A stretch of 64,000 bases of DNA from Thermomonas haemolytica (GTDB lineage: Bacteria > Pseudomonadota > Gammaproteobacteria > Xanthomonadales > Xanthomonadaceae): the NCBI RefSeq assembly GCF_004346265.1, contig NZ_SMAP01000003.1, positions 91,630 through 155,629 of the forward strand, given 5' to 3'. The notes under the pieces were generated by a model. That model did not search any database, was not told where the DNA came from, and saw only the letters and a program-made list of their open reading frames with translations. The position numbers and the translations under genes were made by a program. How positions within the stretch are numbered: position 1 is the first letter of the stretch; each line of letters opens with the position of its first letter. Below, in pieces: positions 21,811 through 32,339 of the stretch.

Positions 21811-22344
21811 ATGAAAGCACGTATCCGCCGCGCCACGCCCGCCGATGCCGCCGTGCTGGCGGAGCTCGGCGCGGCCACCTTCGTCGAGGCCTTCGGGCAT
21901 CTGTACACACCCGAGGACCTGCGCGCCTTCCTGGACGAGAGCCACGGCATCACCGCCTACGAGAAGACGCTGGCGGATCCCCGCTATGCGCTGTGGATCG
22001 CCGAGGACGAGACGGGTCGCGCCATCGGCTATGCCCAGGCCGGCCCCTGTGGCCTGCCGCATGCAGACGTGCGGCCCGGGGACGGAGAACTGAAGCGGCT
22101 GTACGTGCGTGCCAGCCATCACAACGGCGGCACCGGGCGCGCGCTGATGGACGCCGCGATGGCCTGGCTGCTGCGCGACGGCCCGCGCCCGCTGTGGGTC
22201 AGCGTATGGTCGGAGAACTTCGGCGCCCAGCGTTTCTACGCCCGCTACGGGTTCGCCTTCGCCGGCGAGTACGCCTTCATCGTGGGCGCCCAGCGCGACC
22301 GTGAATTCATGTACCACCGCCCCGCCGCGCCGCCGGCCGTATAA
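21811..22344 (+). CDS. GNAT-family N-acetyltransferase
   Basis: A 177-residue single-domain acetyltransferase. Visible GNAT elements are the N-terminal IRRATPADAAVLAELG, the strand IGYAQAGP, the acetyl-CoA loop region ELKRLYVRASHHNGGTGRALM (Q/RxxGxG/A variant reading HNGGTGRA), and the C-terminal VSVWSENFGAQRFYARYGF. The C-terminal part resembles enzymes acting on small amines or protein N-termini, but the substrate is unknown. GGTGAG precedes the ATG; a GTG 90 bases upstream is a less likely start. The stop codon overlaps the -10 box of yebC. Confidence 0.9.
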   Translation: MKARIRRATPADAAVLAELGAATFVEAFGHLYTPEDLRAFLDESHGITAYEKTLADPRYALWIAEDETGRAIGYAQAGPCGLPHADVRPGDGELKRLYVRASHHNGGTGRALMDAAMAWLLRDGPRPLWVSVWSENFGAQRFYARYGFAFAGEYAFIVGAQRDREFMYHRPAAPPAV

Positions 22345-22345
22345 T
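22340..22345 (+). promoter_or_regulatory. -10 box of the yebC-ruvCA promoter
   Basis: A perfect TATAAT followed by CCGCGCC lies 33 bases before the yebC ATG and overlaps the acetyltransferase stop codon. No convincing -35 is visible 17 bases upstream. Confidence 0.6.
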
Positions 22346-22377
22346 CCGCGCCTTCGTTCAACCGCCCGGATACCGCC

Positions 22378-23097
22378 ATGGGACGTGGTCCTTCCATCGA
22401 AGCCCGCAAGAACGCGCAGGATGCCCAGCGCGGCAAGATCTTCACCAAGATCATCCGCGAGATCTCGGTCGCGGCGCGCGCCGGTGGTGGCGACCCGGCC
22501 GGCAACCCGCGGCTGCGCGCGGCGATCGACAGGGGGCTGGACGTGAACATGTCCAAGGACGTGATCGAACGCGCCATCAAGAAAGCCACCGGCGAGCTGG
22601 AAGGCGTCACCTACGAGGAGATCCGCTACGAAGGCTATGGCGCGGGCGGGGTGGCGGTGATCGTGGACTGCCTCACCGACAACCGCGTGCGCACCGTCGC
22701 GGACGTGCGCCACGCGTTCGGCAAGTTCGGCGGCAACCTCGGCACCGAAGGCTCGGTGGCGTTCATGTTCAAGAAGCTCGGCGTGCTCAGCTACGCCCCC
22801 GGCGCGGACGAGGAGCGCATCACCGAGGCCGCGATCGAAGCCGGTGCCGACGACGTGGTGGTGTACCCGGAAGACGGCGCGATCGACGTGCTGACTTCGC
22901 CCGAGTCCTTCCCGCAGGTCAAGGCGGCGATGGAGGCAGCGGGCCTGCCCCCAGGCTTTGCCGAGGTGACCATGCGCGCGGACAACGACACCGTCGTGGA
23001 AGGCGAGGCCGCCGAGCAGGTGCAGAAGCTGCTGCGCTGGCTGGAGGACATGGACGACGTGCAGAACGTGTATTCCAACGCGGCCGGGTTGGGCTGA
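22378..23097 (+). CDS. YebC/PmpR family protein
   Basis: A 239-residue soluble protein of the TACO1/YebC family, described as a transcriptional regulator and, in later work, as a ribosome-associated factor helping translation through proline-rich stretches. It starts with [20 protein letters not shown], a common shorter N-terminus compared with the MAGHSKW form. The conserved [19 protein letters not shown] and the acidic hinge [24 protein letters not shown] are present. Its location immediately before ruvC-ruvA is conserved across proteobacteria. A TATAAT box lies 33 bases upstream. Confidence 0.95.
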   Translation: MGRGPSIEARKNAQDAQRGKIFTKIIREISVAARAGGGDPAGNPRLRAAIDRGLDVNMSKDVIERAIKKATGELEGVTYEEIRYEGYGAGGVAVIVDCLTDNRVRTVADVRHAFGKFGGNLGTEGSVAFMFKKLGVLSYAPGADEERITEAAIEAGADDVVVYPEDGAIDVLTSPESFPQVKAAMEAAGLPPGFAEVTMRADNDTVVEGEAAEQVQKLLRWLEDMDDVQNVYSNAAGLG

Positions 23098-23128
23098 CGC
23101 GCCGCGCCGCCCGCCGGCCCCGATCGCC

Positions 23129-23704
23129 ATGTCGCTTTCCCCGTCCGCCAGCGCGCCGCGCCCGGCCCCGGTCCGGATCCTCGGGATCGACCCCGGCTCC
23201 CAGCGCACCGGCGTGGGCATCGTGGACGTGGCCGCGGACGGCAGGGTGGCGCACGTGCACCACCAGCCGCTGGTGCTGCTGGACGCGGAATCGTTCCCGC
23301 TGCGCCTGCGCAAGCTGCTGGATGGGCTGTGGGCGCTGATCGAGCAGTTCCGGCCGGACGAGGTGGCGGTGGAGCAGGTGTTCCTCTCCAACAACGCGAT
23401 GAGCGCGCTCAAGCTGGGCCAGGCGCGCGGCGCCGCGGTCGCCGCCTGCGTGGCGCGCGACCTGCCGGTGAGCGAATACGCGGCGAAGGAGATCAAGCTG
23501 GCGCTGGTGGGCAGCGGCGGCGCCGACAAGGCGCAGGTGCAGCACATGGTCGGCGCGATGCTGGGGCTGAGCGGCAAATTGCAGGCCGACGCCGCCGACG
23601 CGCTGGCGGTGGCCATCACCCACGCGCACGTGCGCGCCAGCGCGCAGCGGCTGGGCGTGGCGGCACGCGAGGCGTGGGGACGCAAGGGCAGGGGGCGGCG
23701 ATGA
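23129..23704 (+). CDS. ruvC: Holliday-junction endonuclease RuvC
   Basis: Dimeric nuclease that resolves Holliday junctions bound by RuvAB. The 191-residue protein has a 15-residue Pro/Ala/Ser-rich N-terminal extension before the core. Catalytic acids are visible as D21 (GIDPGS), E82 (AVEQVF), and D154 and D157 (LQADAADAL). The stop overlaps by ATGA with a copy of the ruvA start (23701), so translation can couple into the decoy frame and then into ruvA. Confidence 0.96.
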   Translation: MSLSPSASAPRPAPVRILGIDPGSQRTGVGIVDVAADGRVAHVHHQPLVLLDAESFPLRLRKLLDGLWALIEQFRPDEVAVEQVFLSNNAMSALKLGQARGAAVAACVARDLPVSEYAAKEIKLALVGSGGADKAQVQHMVGAMLGLSGKLQADAADALAVAITHAHVRASAQRLGVAAREAWGRKGRGRR

Positions 23705-23748
23705 TCGGACGGTTGAAAGGCATCCTCATCCACAAGGCGCCGCCGTGG
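23701..23748 (+). repeat. 48-bp direct repeat, copy 1 (start of ruvA)
   Basis: Identical over 48 bases to 23874-23921. Begins at the ATG and ends at the CCGTGG coding for residues PW. Confidence 0.97.
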
Positions 23749-23873
23749 GCGAAGCGACGCGATTGCGAGGCATTGCCTCGCGCGTCGCTGAGCGCCCGGA
23801 CAGGGATGGCCGGGCCGGAGCATGCCGAAGCGATGCAGTCGCGCCATGGACGGCTGCGGGATGGAGCGGCGCC
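23749..23873 (+). repeat. 125-bp palindromic insertion between the two ruvA starts
   Basis: Contains GCGACGCG (23754-23761) pairing with CGCGTCGC (23781-23788), with an inner CGAGGCA/TGCCTCG pairing. Further GC-rich palindromic segments follow (GGCCGGGCC; GCATGCCG...GCGATGC). No transposase or conserved long frame is present. The flanking sequence is a 48-bp direct repeat, too long for a normal target-site duplication. Confidence 0.75.
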
Positions 23874-23921
23874 ATGATCGGACGGTTGAAAGGCATCCTC
23901 ATCCACAAGGCGCCGCCGTGG
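23874..23921 (+). repeat. 48-bp direct repeat, copy 2 (true ruvA start)
   Basis: Exact copy of 23701-23748; the sequence diverges immediately before and after. Confidence 0.97.
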
Positions 23922-24458
23922 ATCGTTATCGACGTGCACGGCGTCGGCTACGAGCTGGAGGCGCCGATGAGCACCTTCTACGACCTGCCGGAGGTGGGGC
24001 GCGAGGTGTTCCTGTTCACCCATTACGCGCAGAAGGAGGACAGCGTGGCGCTGTACGGCTTCCTGCGCGAGGCCGAGCGCCGCCTGTTCCGCGACGTGCA
24101 GAAGGTGTCGGGTATCGGGGCGAAGATCGCGCTGGCGGTGCTGTCCGGCGCCAGCGTGGACCAGTTCGCGCGGCTGGTGCAGGCCGGCGACGTCACCGCG
24201 CTGACCCGCATCCCCGGGATCGGCAAGAAGACCGCCGAGCGCATGGTGGTGGAGCTGCGCGACCGCGCCGCCGATCTCACGGCCGGCGCGCCCGGTGCCG
24301 CGGTGGCGGCTGGCGATCCGCTGGCGGAGGCGATCACCGCGCTGCAGGCGCTGGGCTACAAGCCGGCCGAGGCCGAGCGTATGGCGAAGAAGGTCGCCGG
24401 CGACGGCGATGCAGCCGAAACCATCATCCGGAAAGCGCTACAGTCCGCGCTGCGTTGA
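23874..24458 (+). CDS. ruvA: Holliday-junction DNA helicase subunit RuvA
   Basis: Tetrameric protein that holds the four-way junction flat and loads RuvB. The 194 residues contain the N-terminal OB domain ([10 protein letters not shown]...[10 protein letters not shown]), two helix-hairpin-helix motifs ([13 protein letters not shown] and [13 protein letters not shown]), and the C-terminal RuvB-binding domain ([16 protein letters not shown]). The start at 23874 is the second of two identical starts; only this copy continues into RuvA. The frame stays open upstream to 23745, but that part is the inserted element. Encoded in the order yebC-ruvC-ruvA, with kup between ruvA and ruvB. Confidence 0.96.
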   Translation: MIGRLKGILIHKAPPWIVIDVHGVGYELEAPMSTFYDLPEVGREVFLFTHYAQKEDSVALYGFLREAERRLFRDVQKVSGIGAKIALAVLSGASVDQFARLVQAGDVTALTRIPGIGKKTAERMVVELRDRAADLTAGAPGAAVAAGDPLAEAITALQALGYKPAEAERMAKKVAGDGDAAETIIRKALQSALR

Positions 24459-24495
24459 ACCGGCGGCGCCCGCGCGCGCACGGACAGGGGATTTC

Positions 24496-26424
24496 ATGGC
24501 CACTCATCCAGCTTCCTCCACCGCGCAGCCCGCCACCGGCGGGCATGGCGACAGCGGCAAGGCCGGCCTGTTCGGGCTAGTGGTCGGCGCCATCGGGGTG
24601 GTGTTCGGCGACATCGGCACCAGCCCGCTGTACACGCTGAAGGAAGCGTTCTCGCCGCACTTCGGGCTGACCGCCGACCACGACACCGTGCTCGGCATCC
24701 TGTCGATGGTGTTCTGGGCGCTGATGGTCACCGTCACCGCCAAGTACGTGACCATCATCATGCGCGCCGACAACGACGGCGAGGGCGGCATCATGGCGCT
24801 GATGGCGCTGGCCCAGCGCACCCTGCGCCGCGGCTCGCGCGCCGCGTATTACGTCGGCATCCTCGGCATCTTCGGCGCCTCGCTGTTCTTCGGCGACGGC
24901 GTGATCACCCCGGCGATCTCGGTGCTGTCGGCGATCGAAGGCCTGGAGGTGGTGGCGCCCAGCCTGCACCACTGGATCGTGCCGCTGACCGTGCTGGTGC
25001 TGCTGGCGCTGTTCGCCACCCAGCGCTACGGCACCGCCAAGGTCGGCAAGGTGTTCGGGCCGATCACCATCGTCTGGTTCGCCTCGCTGGCGGCGATCGG
25101 CGTGCTCAACATGCTGCACGCGCCGGAAGTGCTGAAGGCGTTCAACCCGTGGTGGGCGGCCAGGTTCTTCATGGAGCACCACTTCCACGGCATCTTCATC
25201 CTCGGCGCGGTGGTGCTGGCGGTGACCGGCGGCGAGGCGCTGTACGCCGACATGGGCCACTTCGGCGCGCGCCCGATCCGGCTGGCCTGGTACTACTTCG
25301 TGCTGCCGGCGCTGATGCTGAACTACCTCGGCCAGGGCGCGCTGGTGCTGCAGGACCCGAGCGCCATCCGCAACCCCTTCTATATCGGGGTGCCGGACTG
25401 GGCGCGCTGGCCGATGATCATGCTGGCCACCGCCGCCACCGTGATCGCCTCGCAGGCGGTGATCACCGGCGCGTTCTCGGTGGCACGCCAGGCCATGCAG
25501 CTGGGCTACATCCCGCGCATGCGGATCAAGCACACCTCCAGCGACACCATCGGCCAGATCTACGTGCCCGGGATCAACTGGACGCTGATGCTGCTGGTGG
25601 TCTCGCTGGTGCTGGCGTTCCGCACCTCCACCGCGCTGGCCACCGCCTACGGCATCTCGGTGTCGCTGACCATGCTGATCGACACCCTGCTGCTGGCGAT
25701 GGTGGCCTACGCCCTCTGGCCGCGCTGGCGGCGCTGGGTCTTGCCGCTGTGCGTGGTGTTCGCCGCGGTGGAGTGCGCGTTCGTGATCGCCAACGGCGCC
25801 AAGATCCCCGACGGCGGCTGGTTCCCGCTGGTGCTGGGCGTGCTGCTGTTCACCATGCTGCGTACCTGGCGCCGCGGGCGCGAGCTGCTCAGCGCCGAGG
25901 TGCGCAAGGAAGGCATCCAGCTCGACACCTTCCTGCCCGGGCTGATGCTGGCGCCGCCGGTGCGGGTACCGGGCACCGCGGTGTTCCTGACCGCCAGCCC
26001 GGACATGGTGCCGCACGCGCTGCTGCACAACCTCAAGCACAACAAGGTGCTGCACCAGCACAACGTGTTCCTGACCGTGGAGACGCTCGACGTGCCGTAT
26101 GCGCCGAAGGGCAAGCGGCTGAAGATCGAATCGATCGGCGGCGAGGACTTCTACCGGGTGATCGTGCGCTACGGCTTCATGGAGACCCCGGACGTGCCGC
26201 TGGCGCTGATGCAGTCCTGCGACCAGTGCGATCTGGTGTTCAACCCGATGGACACCACCTATTTCGTCAGCCGCGAGAGCATCGTCGCCAGCCGCCACCG
26301 CGGCATGCCGATCTGGCGCGACAAGCTGTTCGCGTTCATGCACCGCAACGCCGCCCCGGCCAGCAACTTCTTCCGCATCCCCGGCAACCGGCTGGTGGAG
26401 CTGGGCGCGCAGGTCGAAATCTAG
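24496..26424 (+). CDS. kup: Low-affinity potassium transporter Kup
   Basis: A 642-residue K+:H+ symporter of the KUP/HAK/KT family. About twelve membrane helices (residues 22-440) begin with the conserved [18 protein letters not shown]. Further family segments are [25 protein letters not shown], and [14 protein letters not shown] cytoplasmic C-terminal domain of about 190 residues contains the [16 protein letters not shown] and [13 protein letters not shown] motifs. AGGGG lies upstream of the ATG. It interrupts the ruv cluster between ruvA and ruvB. Kup serves K+ uptake at low pH in enterobacteria; c-di-AMP control is known elsewhere but not inferable here. Confidence 0.96.
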   Translation: MATHPASSTAQPATGGHGDSGKAGLFGLVVGAIGVVFGDIGTSPLYTLKEAFSPHFGLTADHDTVLGILSMVFWALMVTVTAKYVTIIMRADNDGEGGIMALMALAQRTLRRGSRAAYYVGILGIFGASLFFGDGVITPAISVLSAIEGLEVVAPSLHHWIVPLTVLVLLALFATQRYGTAKVGKVFGPITIVWFASLAAIGVLNMLHAPEVLKAFNPWWAARFFMEHHFHGIFILGAVVLAVTGGEALYADMGHFGARPIRLAWYYFVLPALMLNYLGQGALVLQDPSAIRNPFYIGVPDWARWPMIMLATAATVIASQAVITGAFSVARQAMQLGYIPRMRIKHTSSDTIGQIYVPGINWTLMLLVVSLVLAFRTSTALATAYGISVSLTMLIDTLLLAMVAYALWPRWRRWVLPLCVVFAAVECAFVIANGAKIPDGGWFPLVLGVLLFTMLRTWRRGRELLSAEVRKEGIQLDTFLPGLMLAPPVRVPGTAVFLTASPDMVPHALLHNLKHNKVLHQHNVFLTVETLDVPYAPKGKRLKIESIGGEDFYRVIVRYGFMETPDVPLALMQSCDQCDLVFNPMDTTYFVSRESIVASRHRGMPIWRDKLFAFMHRNAAPASNFFRIPGNRLVELGAQVEI

Positions 26425-26434
26425 GAAGGCCTGA

Positions 26435-26598
26435 ACAACGCCATCCAGGCGTTGTCAGCCCACGCCGAGTCCGGCCCAGGTCCGGACTCGGCTCACACGC
26501 ATCAATCACTTGCATGGTCGATGCGTGGCCGGCCATCCATGGCCGGCGGGAACCTCTGAGTGGATCAGAGGCTCCCTGGCGGCCCCGCGCGGGCCGCC
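26435..26598 (+). repeat. Cluster of six consecutive hairpins between kup and ruvB
   Basis: Stems with near-constant small loops: 26435-26442/26448-26455 (8 bp); 26464-26474/26482-26492 (11 bp); 26497-26503/26520-26526 (7 bp, longer loop); 26528-26535/26540-26547 (8 bp, GCCGGCCA); 26553-26559/26565-26571 (7 bp, CCTCTGA); 26578-26585/26591-26598 (8 bp). All are perfect. It fills nearly the whole 203-base kup-ruvB gap. It looks like a mosaic of REP/BIME-type elements; the first hairpins may terminate kup transcription. Confidence 0.8.
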
Positions 26599-26615
26599 GG
26601 CCGCGGCGGCTCCTA

Positions 26616-26627
26616 TACCATAGGCGC

Positions 26628-26630
<3 letters not shown>
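26616..26630 (+). promoter_or_regulatory. -10-like box six bases before the ruvB start
   Basis: TACCAT, then AGGCGC, then ATG; TATACC two bases earlier is an alternative hexamer. No Shine-Dalgarno sequence fits. The arrangement is almost identical to that of relA (TACTGT-AGGCGC-ATG), suggesting a leaderless transcript. Confidence 0.4.
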
Positions 26631-27654
<1,024 letters not shown>

Positions 27655-27662
<8 letters not shown>

Positions 27663-28071
27663 GCCCTTCGCCTGGCCGGTGCGCGTGTATTGGGAGGACA
27701 CCGACGCCGGCGGCGTGGTGTACCACGCGCAGTACCTGGCCTTCATGGAGCGCGCGCGGAGCGAGTGGATGCGCGCCGCCGGGCTGGACCAGGACACCCT
27801 GCGCCGCGCGCACGACCTGGTGTTCGTGGTGCGCGCGATGGAGGTCGATTTCCGCGCCCCGGCGCGCCTGGACGATCAGCTTTCGGTCAGCGTGGCCCTG
27901 CTTGAATGCGGCGGCGCCAGCCTCGTGCTGGCGCAGCGGATCGAGCGCGCGGGCACGCTGCTGGTCGCGGCGCAGGTGAAGATCGCCGCCCTGCGCGGCT
28001 CGGACTTCCGCCCCTGCCGCATCCCCGCGTTCCTGTTGCCGCACCTCATGCCATCCCCGGAGAGTCCTTGA
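27655..28071 (+). CDS. ybgC: Tol-Pal associated acyl-CoA thioesterase YbgC
   Basis: A 138-residue hotdog-fold thioesterase that hydrolyses acyl-CoA or acyl-ACP; in E. coli it is tied to phospholipid metabolism and the Tol-Pal system. The catalytic signature [17 protein letters not shown] carries D17, followed by the helix ERARSEWM. It overlaps ruvB by 8 bp at its start and tolQ by one base at its end (TGATG). Being the first gene of the tol cluster supports the name. Confidence 0.95.
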
Positions 28072-28859
28072 TGCTGCCGTCCGCCCTGCTGCAATCGTTG
28101 CCGCAAGCCCTGCCCGACACCGCCGCGGCCACTCCGGTGGAACTGGCGGCCAGCGGTGCGCCCGCGGCCACCGCCGCGCCGGCAGACCACGGCCTGGACA
28201 TCCTGCAGCTGGTGCTGCACGCCAGCCTGCCGGTGCAGCTGGTGATGGCGCTGCTGCTGCTGGCCTCGCTGGCGTCGTGGGTCATCATCCTGCGCAAGAA
28301 GCGGGTGCTGGACCGCGCCGAGCGCGAGGCCGACCGCTTCGAGGAAACCTTCTGGTCCGGGGTCGAGCTGTCCAAGCTGTATGCCGCCGCCAGCGAGCGC
28401 CACCGTGCGATCGAAGGCATGGAGGCGATCTTCGAAGCCGGCATGCGCGAGTTCAACCGCGCCCGCCAGCGCCGCGGCGGCGACCCGCGCGCACCGCTGG
28501 AAAGCGCCCAGCGCGGCATGCGCGCGGCTACCTCGCGCGAGCTGGACGGGCTGGAGCGCAACCTCGAGTTCCTCGCCAACGTCGGTTCGATCAGCCCCTA
28601 CGTCGGCCTGTTCGGCACCGTGTGGGGGATCATGATCTCGTTCCAGGGCCTGGCCAGCATGAAGGAGGCGACCATCGCCACCGTCGCGCCGGGCATCTCC
28701 GAGGCGCTGGTGGCCACCGCGATGGGCCTGTTCGCGGCGATCCCGGCGGTGTGGGCCTACAACCGCTTCGCCACCCGCGCCGAGCGCATGGCGGTGCGCT
28801 ACGACACCTTCGGCGAGGAGTTCGCCTCGGTCCTGCAGCGCCAGGCCCAGGAAGGCTGA
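28071..28859 (+). CDS. tolQ: Tol-Pal proton-channel subunit TolQ
   Basis: A 262-residue inner-membrane protein of the ExbB/MotA/TolQ family that couples the proton gradient to TolA movement during outer-membrane constriction. There is an N-terminal Ala/Pro-rich extension of about 40 residues, then three membrane helices (about 52-73, 165-190 and 200-222). The conserved cytoplasmic helix contains ERNLEFLANVGSISPYVGLFGTVWGI-type sequence (given in part: GLFGTVWGIM), and the third helix follows EALVATAMGL. It starts within the ybgC stop. TolR follows after three bases. Confidence 0.95.
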   Translation: MLPSALLQSLPQALPDTAAATPVELAASGAPAATAAPADHGLDILQLVLHASLPVQLVMALLLLASLASWVIILRKKRVLDRAEREADRFEETFWSGVELSKLYAAASERHRAIEGMEAIFEAGMREFNRARQRRGGDPRAPLESAQRGMRAATSRELDGLERNLEFLANVGSISPYVGLFGTVWGIMISFQGLASMKEATIATVAPGISEALVATAMGLFAAIPAVWAYNRFATRAERMAVRYDTFGEEFASVLQRQAQEG

Positions 28860-28862
28860 GCC

Positions 28863-29303
<441 letters not shown>

Positions 29304-29313
29304 CGGGCCGCGC

Positions 29314-30258
29314 GTGAAGCAGACCCGCGCCGACACCGGCATCGCGATCGCGCAGGCCGTGCTGCTGCACGCGCTGCTGTTCGCACTGCTGTTCGCCGGC
29401 CTGCGCTGGTCGCAGCGCAACGTCGCGCTGAGTGCGCAGGGCGATCCGATCGAGGCCGACCTGGTGGCGGTTTCCGACCTCAGCGCGCCGCTGCAGCGCG
29501 CCCTGCGCCGCGCTCCGGCCCAGGCGCCGTCGCCGGCGCCGCTGCCCGAGCCGCTGCCCGAGCCGCTGCCCAAGCCGCTGCCCAAGCCGCTGCCCAAGCC
29601 GCTGCCCAAGCCGCTGCCCGAGGACACCCCAGCGGTCCCGCCGCCGGCGCAGAAAGCGCTGCCGCCGCCGGTACCGGAGCCGTCGCCGGTGGAGCAGGAA
29701 AAAGTCCAGCGCGACGCGCCCTCGCCGCAGGTGGCCAAGGTCCCGCGCGAGCAGGAGGAAAAGCGCCGCCAGCCCGACCAGGCCGAGCTGGAATCGAAGA
29801 GGCAGGCGGAGGCGGAGCGCCAGCGGCTGCGTCAGATCGAGGAATTGCGGCGGCTGCGCGAGCAGGTCGCGCGCGAGCGCACCCAGGCCGAGATGCGCGC
29901 CCAGCAGCTGGCGGATGCGCGCACCGCCGCGGCCAGCCCGGCGCCGCCGCCGCCGGGCAACCGCGGCGCCGATCCCGGCCTGCAGGCGCGCTATGCCGCC
30001 GCGCTGCAGCAGGCGATCGCGCGCCAGTGGACCCGCCCGGAGTCGGTGCCGCTGGGCCAGCGCTGCCGCCTGACCATCCACCAGATCCCGGGCGGGGAAG
30101 TCACCAGCGTGGACATCTCGCCCGGCTGCCCCTACGACGCGCTCGGCCGGCGCTCGGTGGAGGCGGCGGTGCTGAAGGCCTCGCCGCTGCCGTATGCGGG
30201 CTTTGAAAGCGTGTTCAGCCGCATCCTGGAGCTCAACTTCGTGGCCGAGGACCGCTGA
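29314..30258 (+). CDS. tolA: Envelope-spanning protein TolA
   Basis: A 314-residue protein linking the TolQR motor to TolB/Pal at the outer membrane. A membrane helix (about 9-29) is followed by a proline-rich region of seven PLPx tetrapeptides (PLPE/PLPK, residues about 76-103). Next comes a charged coiled coil (about 135-205, many RLREQVARER-type heptads), and a C-terminal TolA domain (about 220-314) with two cysteines (RCRLTIHQ and GCPYDALGR). The start is GTG at 29314. The PLP repeat is more TonB-like than the usual Ala/Lys-rich TolA helix. Confidence 0.93.
   Translation: MKQTRADTGIAIAQAVLLHALLFALLFAGLRWSQRNVALSAQGDPIEADLVAVSDLSAPLQRALRRAPAQAPSPAPLPEPLPEPLPKPLPKPLPKPLPKPLPEDTPAVPPPAQKALPPPVPEPSPVEQEKVQRDAPSPQVAKVPREQEEKRRQPDQAELESKRQAEAERQRLRQIEELRRLREQVARERTQAEMRAQQLADARTAAASPAPPPPGNRGADPGLQARYAAALQQAIARQWTRPESVPLGQRCRLTIHQIPGGEVTSVDISPGCPYDALGRRSVEAAVLKASPLPYAGFESVFSRILELNFVAEDR
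29539..29622 (+). repeat. 12-bp tandem repeat in tolA, seven copies
   Basis: Unit CCGCTGCCCAAG (or ...GAG) repeated seven times without interruption, coding PLPE-PLPE-PLPK x4-PLPE. The central four units are identical, so copy number may vary by slippage. Confidence 0.95.
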
Positions 30259-30384
30259 TCGGTCAGGGCGTGCGTGCGTCCGCGCCCGCCGCCCGCGACG
30301 CCGCCTTCACGGTCTGCCTGCGTTCATCCTGCTGCTATCGTTATCCGACACTCTGTTCATCTTCGCGGACTCCTCGCCTTGCCC

Positions 30385-31704
30385 ATGCCTGCATCCCGAC
30401 GCCGTTCGCCCGCCCGCTTCGCCCTGCTGCTGTGCGCGCTGGCGCTGTCGCCGCTGGCGGCCTTCGGCCAGTCCAAGGGGCTGGAGATCGACATCGTCGG
30501 CGGCAACGCGGCCGCGCTGCCGATCGCGGTGGTGCCGTTCGGCGGCGATTGCGGGCAGACCGACGTGGCCGCGGTGGTGCGCGCCGACCTCGCCCGCTCC
30601 GGCCAGTTCCGTAGCCCGGACCCGGCCAGCCTGCCGGAGCGGCCGACCCAGGGCAGCGAGGTGGCCTATCCCACCTGGCGCATGTTCAAGCAGGATTTCC
30701 TGCTGGTGGGGCGCTGCATCCCCGGAGGCGAGGGCTACCGCACCGAGTTCGAGCTGTTCGACGTGGCCAAGCAGCAGCGCCTGCTGGGCCTGGCCCTGAC
30801 CGCGCCGGCCAGCGCCATGCGCGACGTGTCGCACCAGATCAGCGACGCGGTGTACGAGAAGATCCTCGGGGTGCCGGGCGCGTTCTGGACTCGCATCGCC
30901 TACGTCACCGCCAGCGGCCTCGGCCGCAACACCCGCTATGCCCTGATGGTGGCCGACGCCGATGGCTACAACCCGCGCGCGGTGGTCAATTCCAGCGAGC
31001 CGCTGCTGTCCCCGGCGTGGAGCCCGGACGGCCGCAAGCTGGCCTACGTCAGCTTCGAGGGCGGCAATTCCGGGATCTGGATCCAGGACGTGGCCACCGG
31101 CAGCCGCGAGAAGATCACCAGCTTCCGCGGCATCAACGGCGCGCCGAGCTTTTCCCCGGACGGCACCCGGCTGGCGATGAGCCTGTCCAAGGGCGGCAAC
31201 CCCGACATCTACGTGATGGACCTCGGCAGCCGCCACCTCACCCAGCTCACCAACCAGTACGGCATCGACACCGAGCCGGTGTGGAGCGCCGACGGCAGCA
31301 CGCTCTACTTCACCTCCGACCGCGGTGGCCGCCCGCAGGTGTACCAGATGCCGGCCAGCGGCGGCAGCGCCAGCCGGGTCACCTTCGAGGGCAGCTACAA
31401 CGCCAGCCCGTCGCTGTCGCCGGACGGCAAGAAGCTGGCCACCGCGCAGGGCGCCGGCAACGTGTACCGGATCGCGCTGATGGACCGCAGCACCGGCAGC
31501 GCGCGCTGGAGCATGCTCTCGCCCGGTTCGCTGGACGAATCCCCCAGCTTCGCCCCGAACGGCGCGATGCTGGTGTACGCCGCCCGCGAAGGCAGTCGCG
31601 GCGTACTCTATACAGTCTCCGCCGATGGCCGGGTGCGCCAGCGCCTGGGCCTCGCCGAGGGCGACGTGCGCGAGCCGGCCTGGTCGCCGCTGCGCAAGCG
31701 CTGA
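30385..31704 (+). CDS. tolB: Periplasmic Tol-Pal protein TolB
   Basis: A 439-residue periplasmic protein with a signal peptide (residues 1-27, AAFGQ). It has an N-terminal domain that meets TolA (about 30-165), and a six-bladed beta-propeller that binds Pal. Blade signatures are clear: [73 protein letters not shown] and the closing [10 protein letters not shown]. The start at 30385 gives a proper signal peptide, while the frame upstream does not. The 126-base gap from tolA shows no clear terminator. Confidence 0.96.
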   Translation: MPASRRRSPARFALLLCALALSPLAAFGQSKGLEIDIVGGNAAALPIAVVPFGGDCGQTDVAAVVRADLARSGQFRSPDPASLPERPTQGSEVAYPTWRMFKQDFLLVGRCIPGGEGYRTEFELFDVAKQQRLLGLALTAPASAMRDVSHQISDAVYEKILGVPGAFWTRIAYVTASGLGRNTRYALMVADADGYNPRAVVNSSEPLLSPAWSPDGRKLAYVSFEGGNSGIWIQDVATGSREKITSFRGINGAPSFSPDGTRLAMSLSKGGNPDIYVMDLGSRHLTQLTNQYGIDTEPVWSADGSTLYFTSDRGGRPQVYQMPASGGSASRVTFEGSYNASPSLSPDGKKLATAQGAGNVYRIALMDRSTGSARWSMLSPGSLDESPSFAPNGAMLVYAAREGSRGVLYTVSADGRVRQRLGLAEGDVREPAWSPLRKR

Positions 31705-31805
31705 TGCCGGCCGCCGGCGTGCGTTCCGGATTCTTGCTGTCGTTTTCCGCGATTCGTTCCGTGATTGATCCCGTGATCCAACCCAACCGTACCGAGGACC
31801 CCACC

Positions 31806-32339
31806 ATGGCTGTTTCGATTCCGCACATCGCCCGCGTCCTGACCGTCGCCGCCCTGGCTTCCGCCGTGGCGGTGGGCTGCTCCAAGAAGGTCAAGGAGAC
31901 CCCGCCGGTGCAGACCCCGGTGGACACCGGCGCCACCACCGCGCCGGTCGAGGCGCCGCGTTCCGGCATGTACACCCCGGCCGACCTCGACACCGATGCC
32001 TGCCTGCGCCAGCGCGTGGTCTATTTCGACCTCGACAAGGACGCGCTGAAGCCGGAGTTCCAGGCCATCATCAACTGCCATGCCAAGTACCTGCGCGACC
32101 GTCCGTCCGCGCGCCTGCGCCTGGAAGGCAACGCCGACGAGCGCGGCAGCCGCGAGTACAACATGGGCCTGGGCGAGCGTCGCGGCAATGCGGTGTCGGC
32201 CGCGCTGCAGGCCAACGGCGGCTCCCCGACCCAGCTCACCGTCATCAGCTACGGCGAGGAGCGCCCGGTCTGCGCCGAGCACAACGAGGAGTGCTGGGCG
32301 AAGAACCGCCGCGTCGAACTGATCTACACCGACAAGTGA
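31806..32339 (+). CDS. pal: Peptidoglycan-associated lipoprotein Pal
   Basis: A 177-residue outer-membrane lipoprotein anchoring the outer membrane to peptidoglycan. The signal peptide ends with the lipobox VAVGC (acylated C25). A short Pro/Thr-rich linker leads to the OmpA-like domain (about 65-177). That domain has the strand VVYFDLDKDALK and the diaminopimelate-binding motif GNADERGSREYNMGLGERR. Four further cysteines occur in the OmpA-like part. The stop overlaps the cpoB start (TGATG). Confidence 0.96.
   Translation: MAVSIPHIARVLTVAALASAVAVGCSKKVKETPPVQTPVDTGATTAPVEAPRSGMYTPADLDTDACLRQRVVYFDLDKDALKPEFQAIINCHAKYLRDRPSARLRLEGNADERGSREYNMGLGERRGNAVSAALQANGGSPTQLTVISYGEERPVCAEHNEECWAKNRRVELIYTDK

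Larger units (their letters stand above)
23701..23877 (+). pseudogene. 58-residue decoy frame starting with duplicated ruvA sequence
   Basis: The first 16 codons ([16 protein letters not shown]) are identical to the true RuvA start. The frame then runs into inserted palindromic DNA and stops at 23875-23877. Its ATG overlaps the ruvC stop (ATGA) and its stop overlaps the true ruvA ATG (again ATGA). It has no RuvA function but may relay ribosomes from ruvC to ruvA. An assembly artefact is possible but less likely, given the clean coupled junctions. Confidence 0.75.

Noticed and set aside
23749..23873. Insertion sequence in the ruvA 5' region
   Set aside because: Only 125 bp, no transposase, and flanking repeats of 48 bp instead of a short target duplication.
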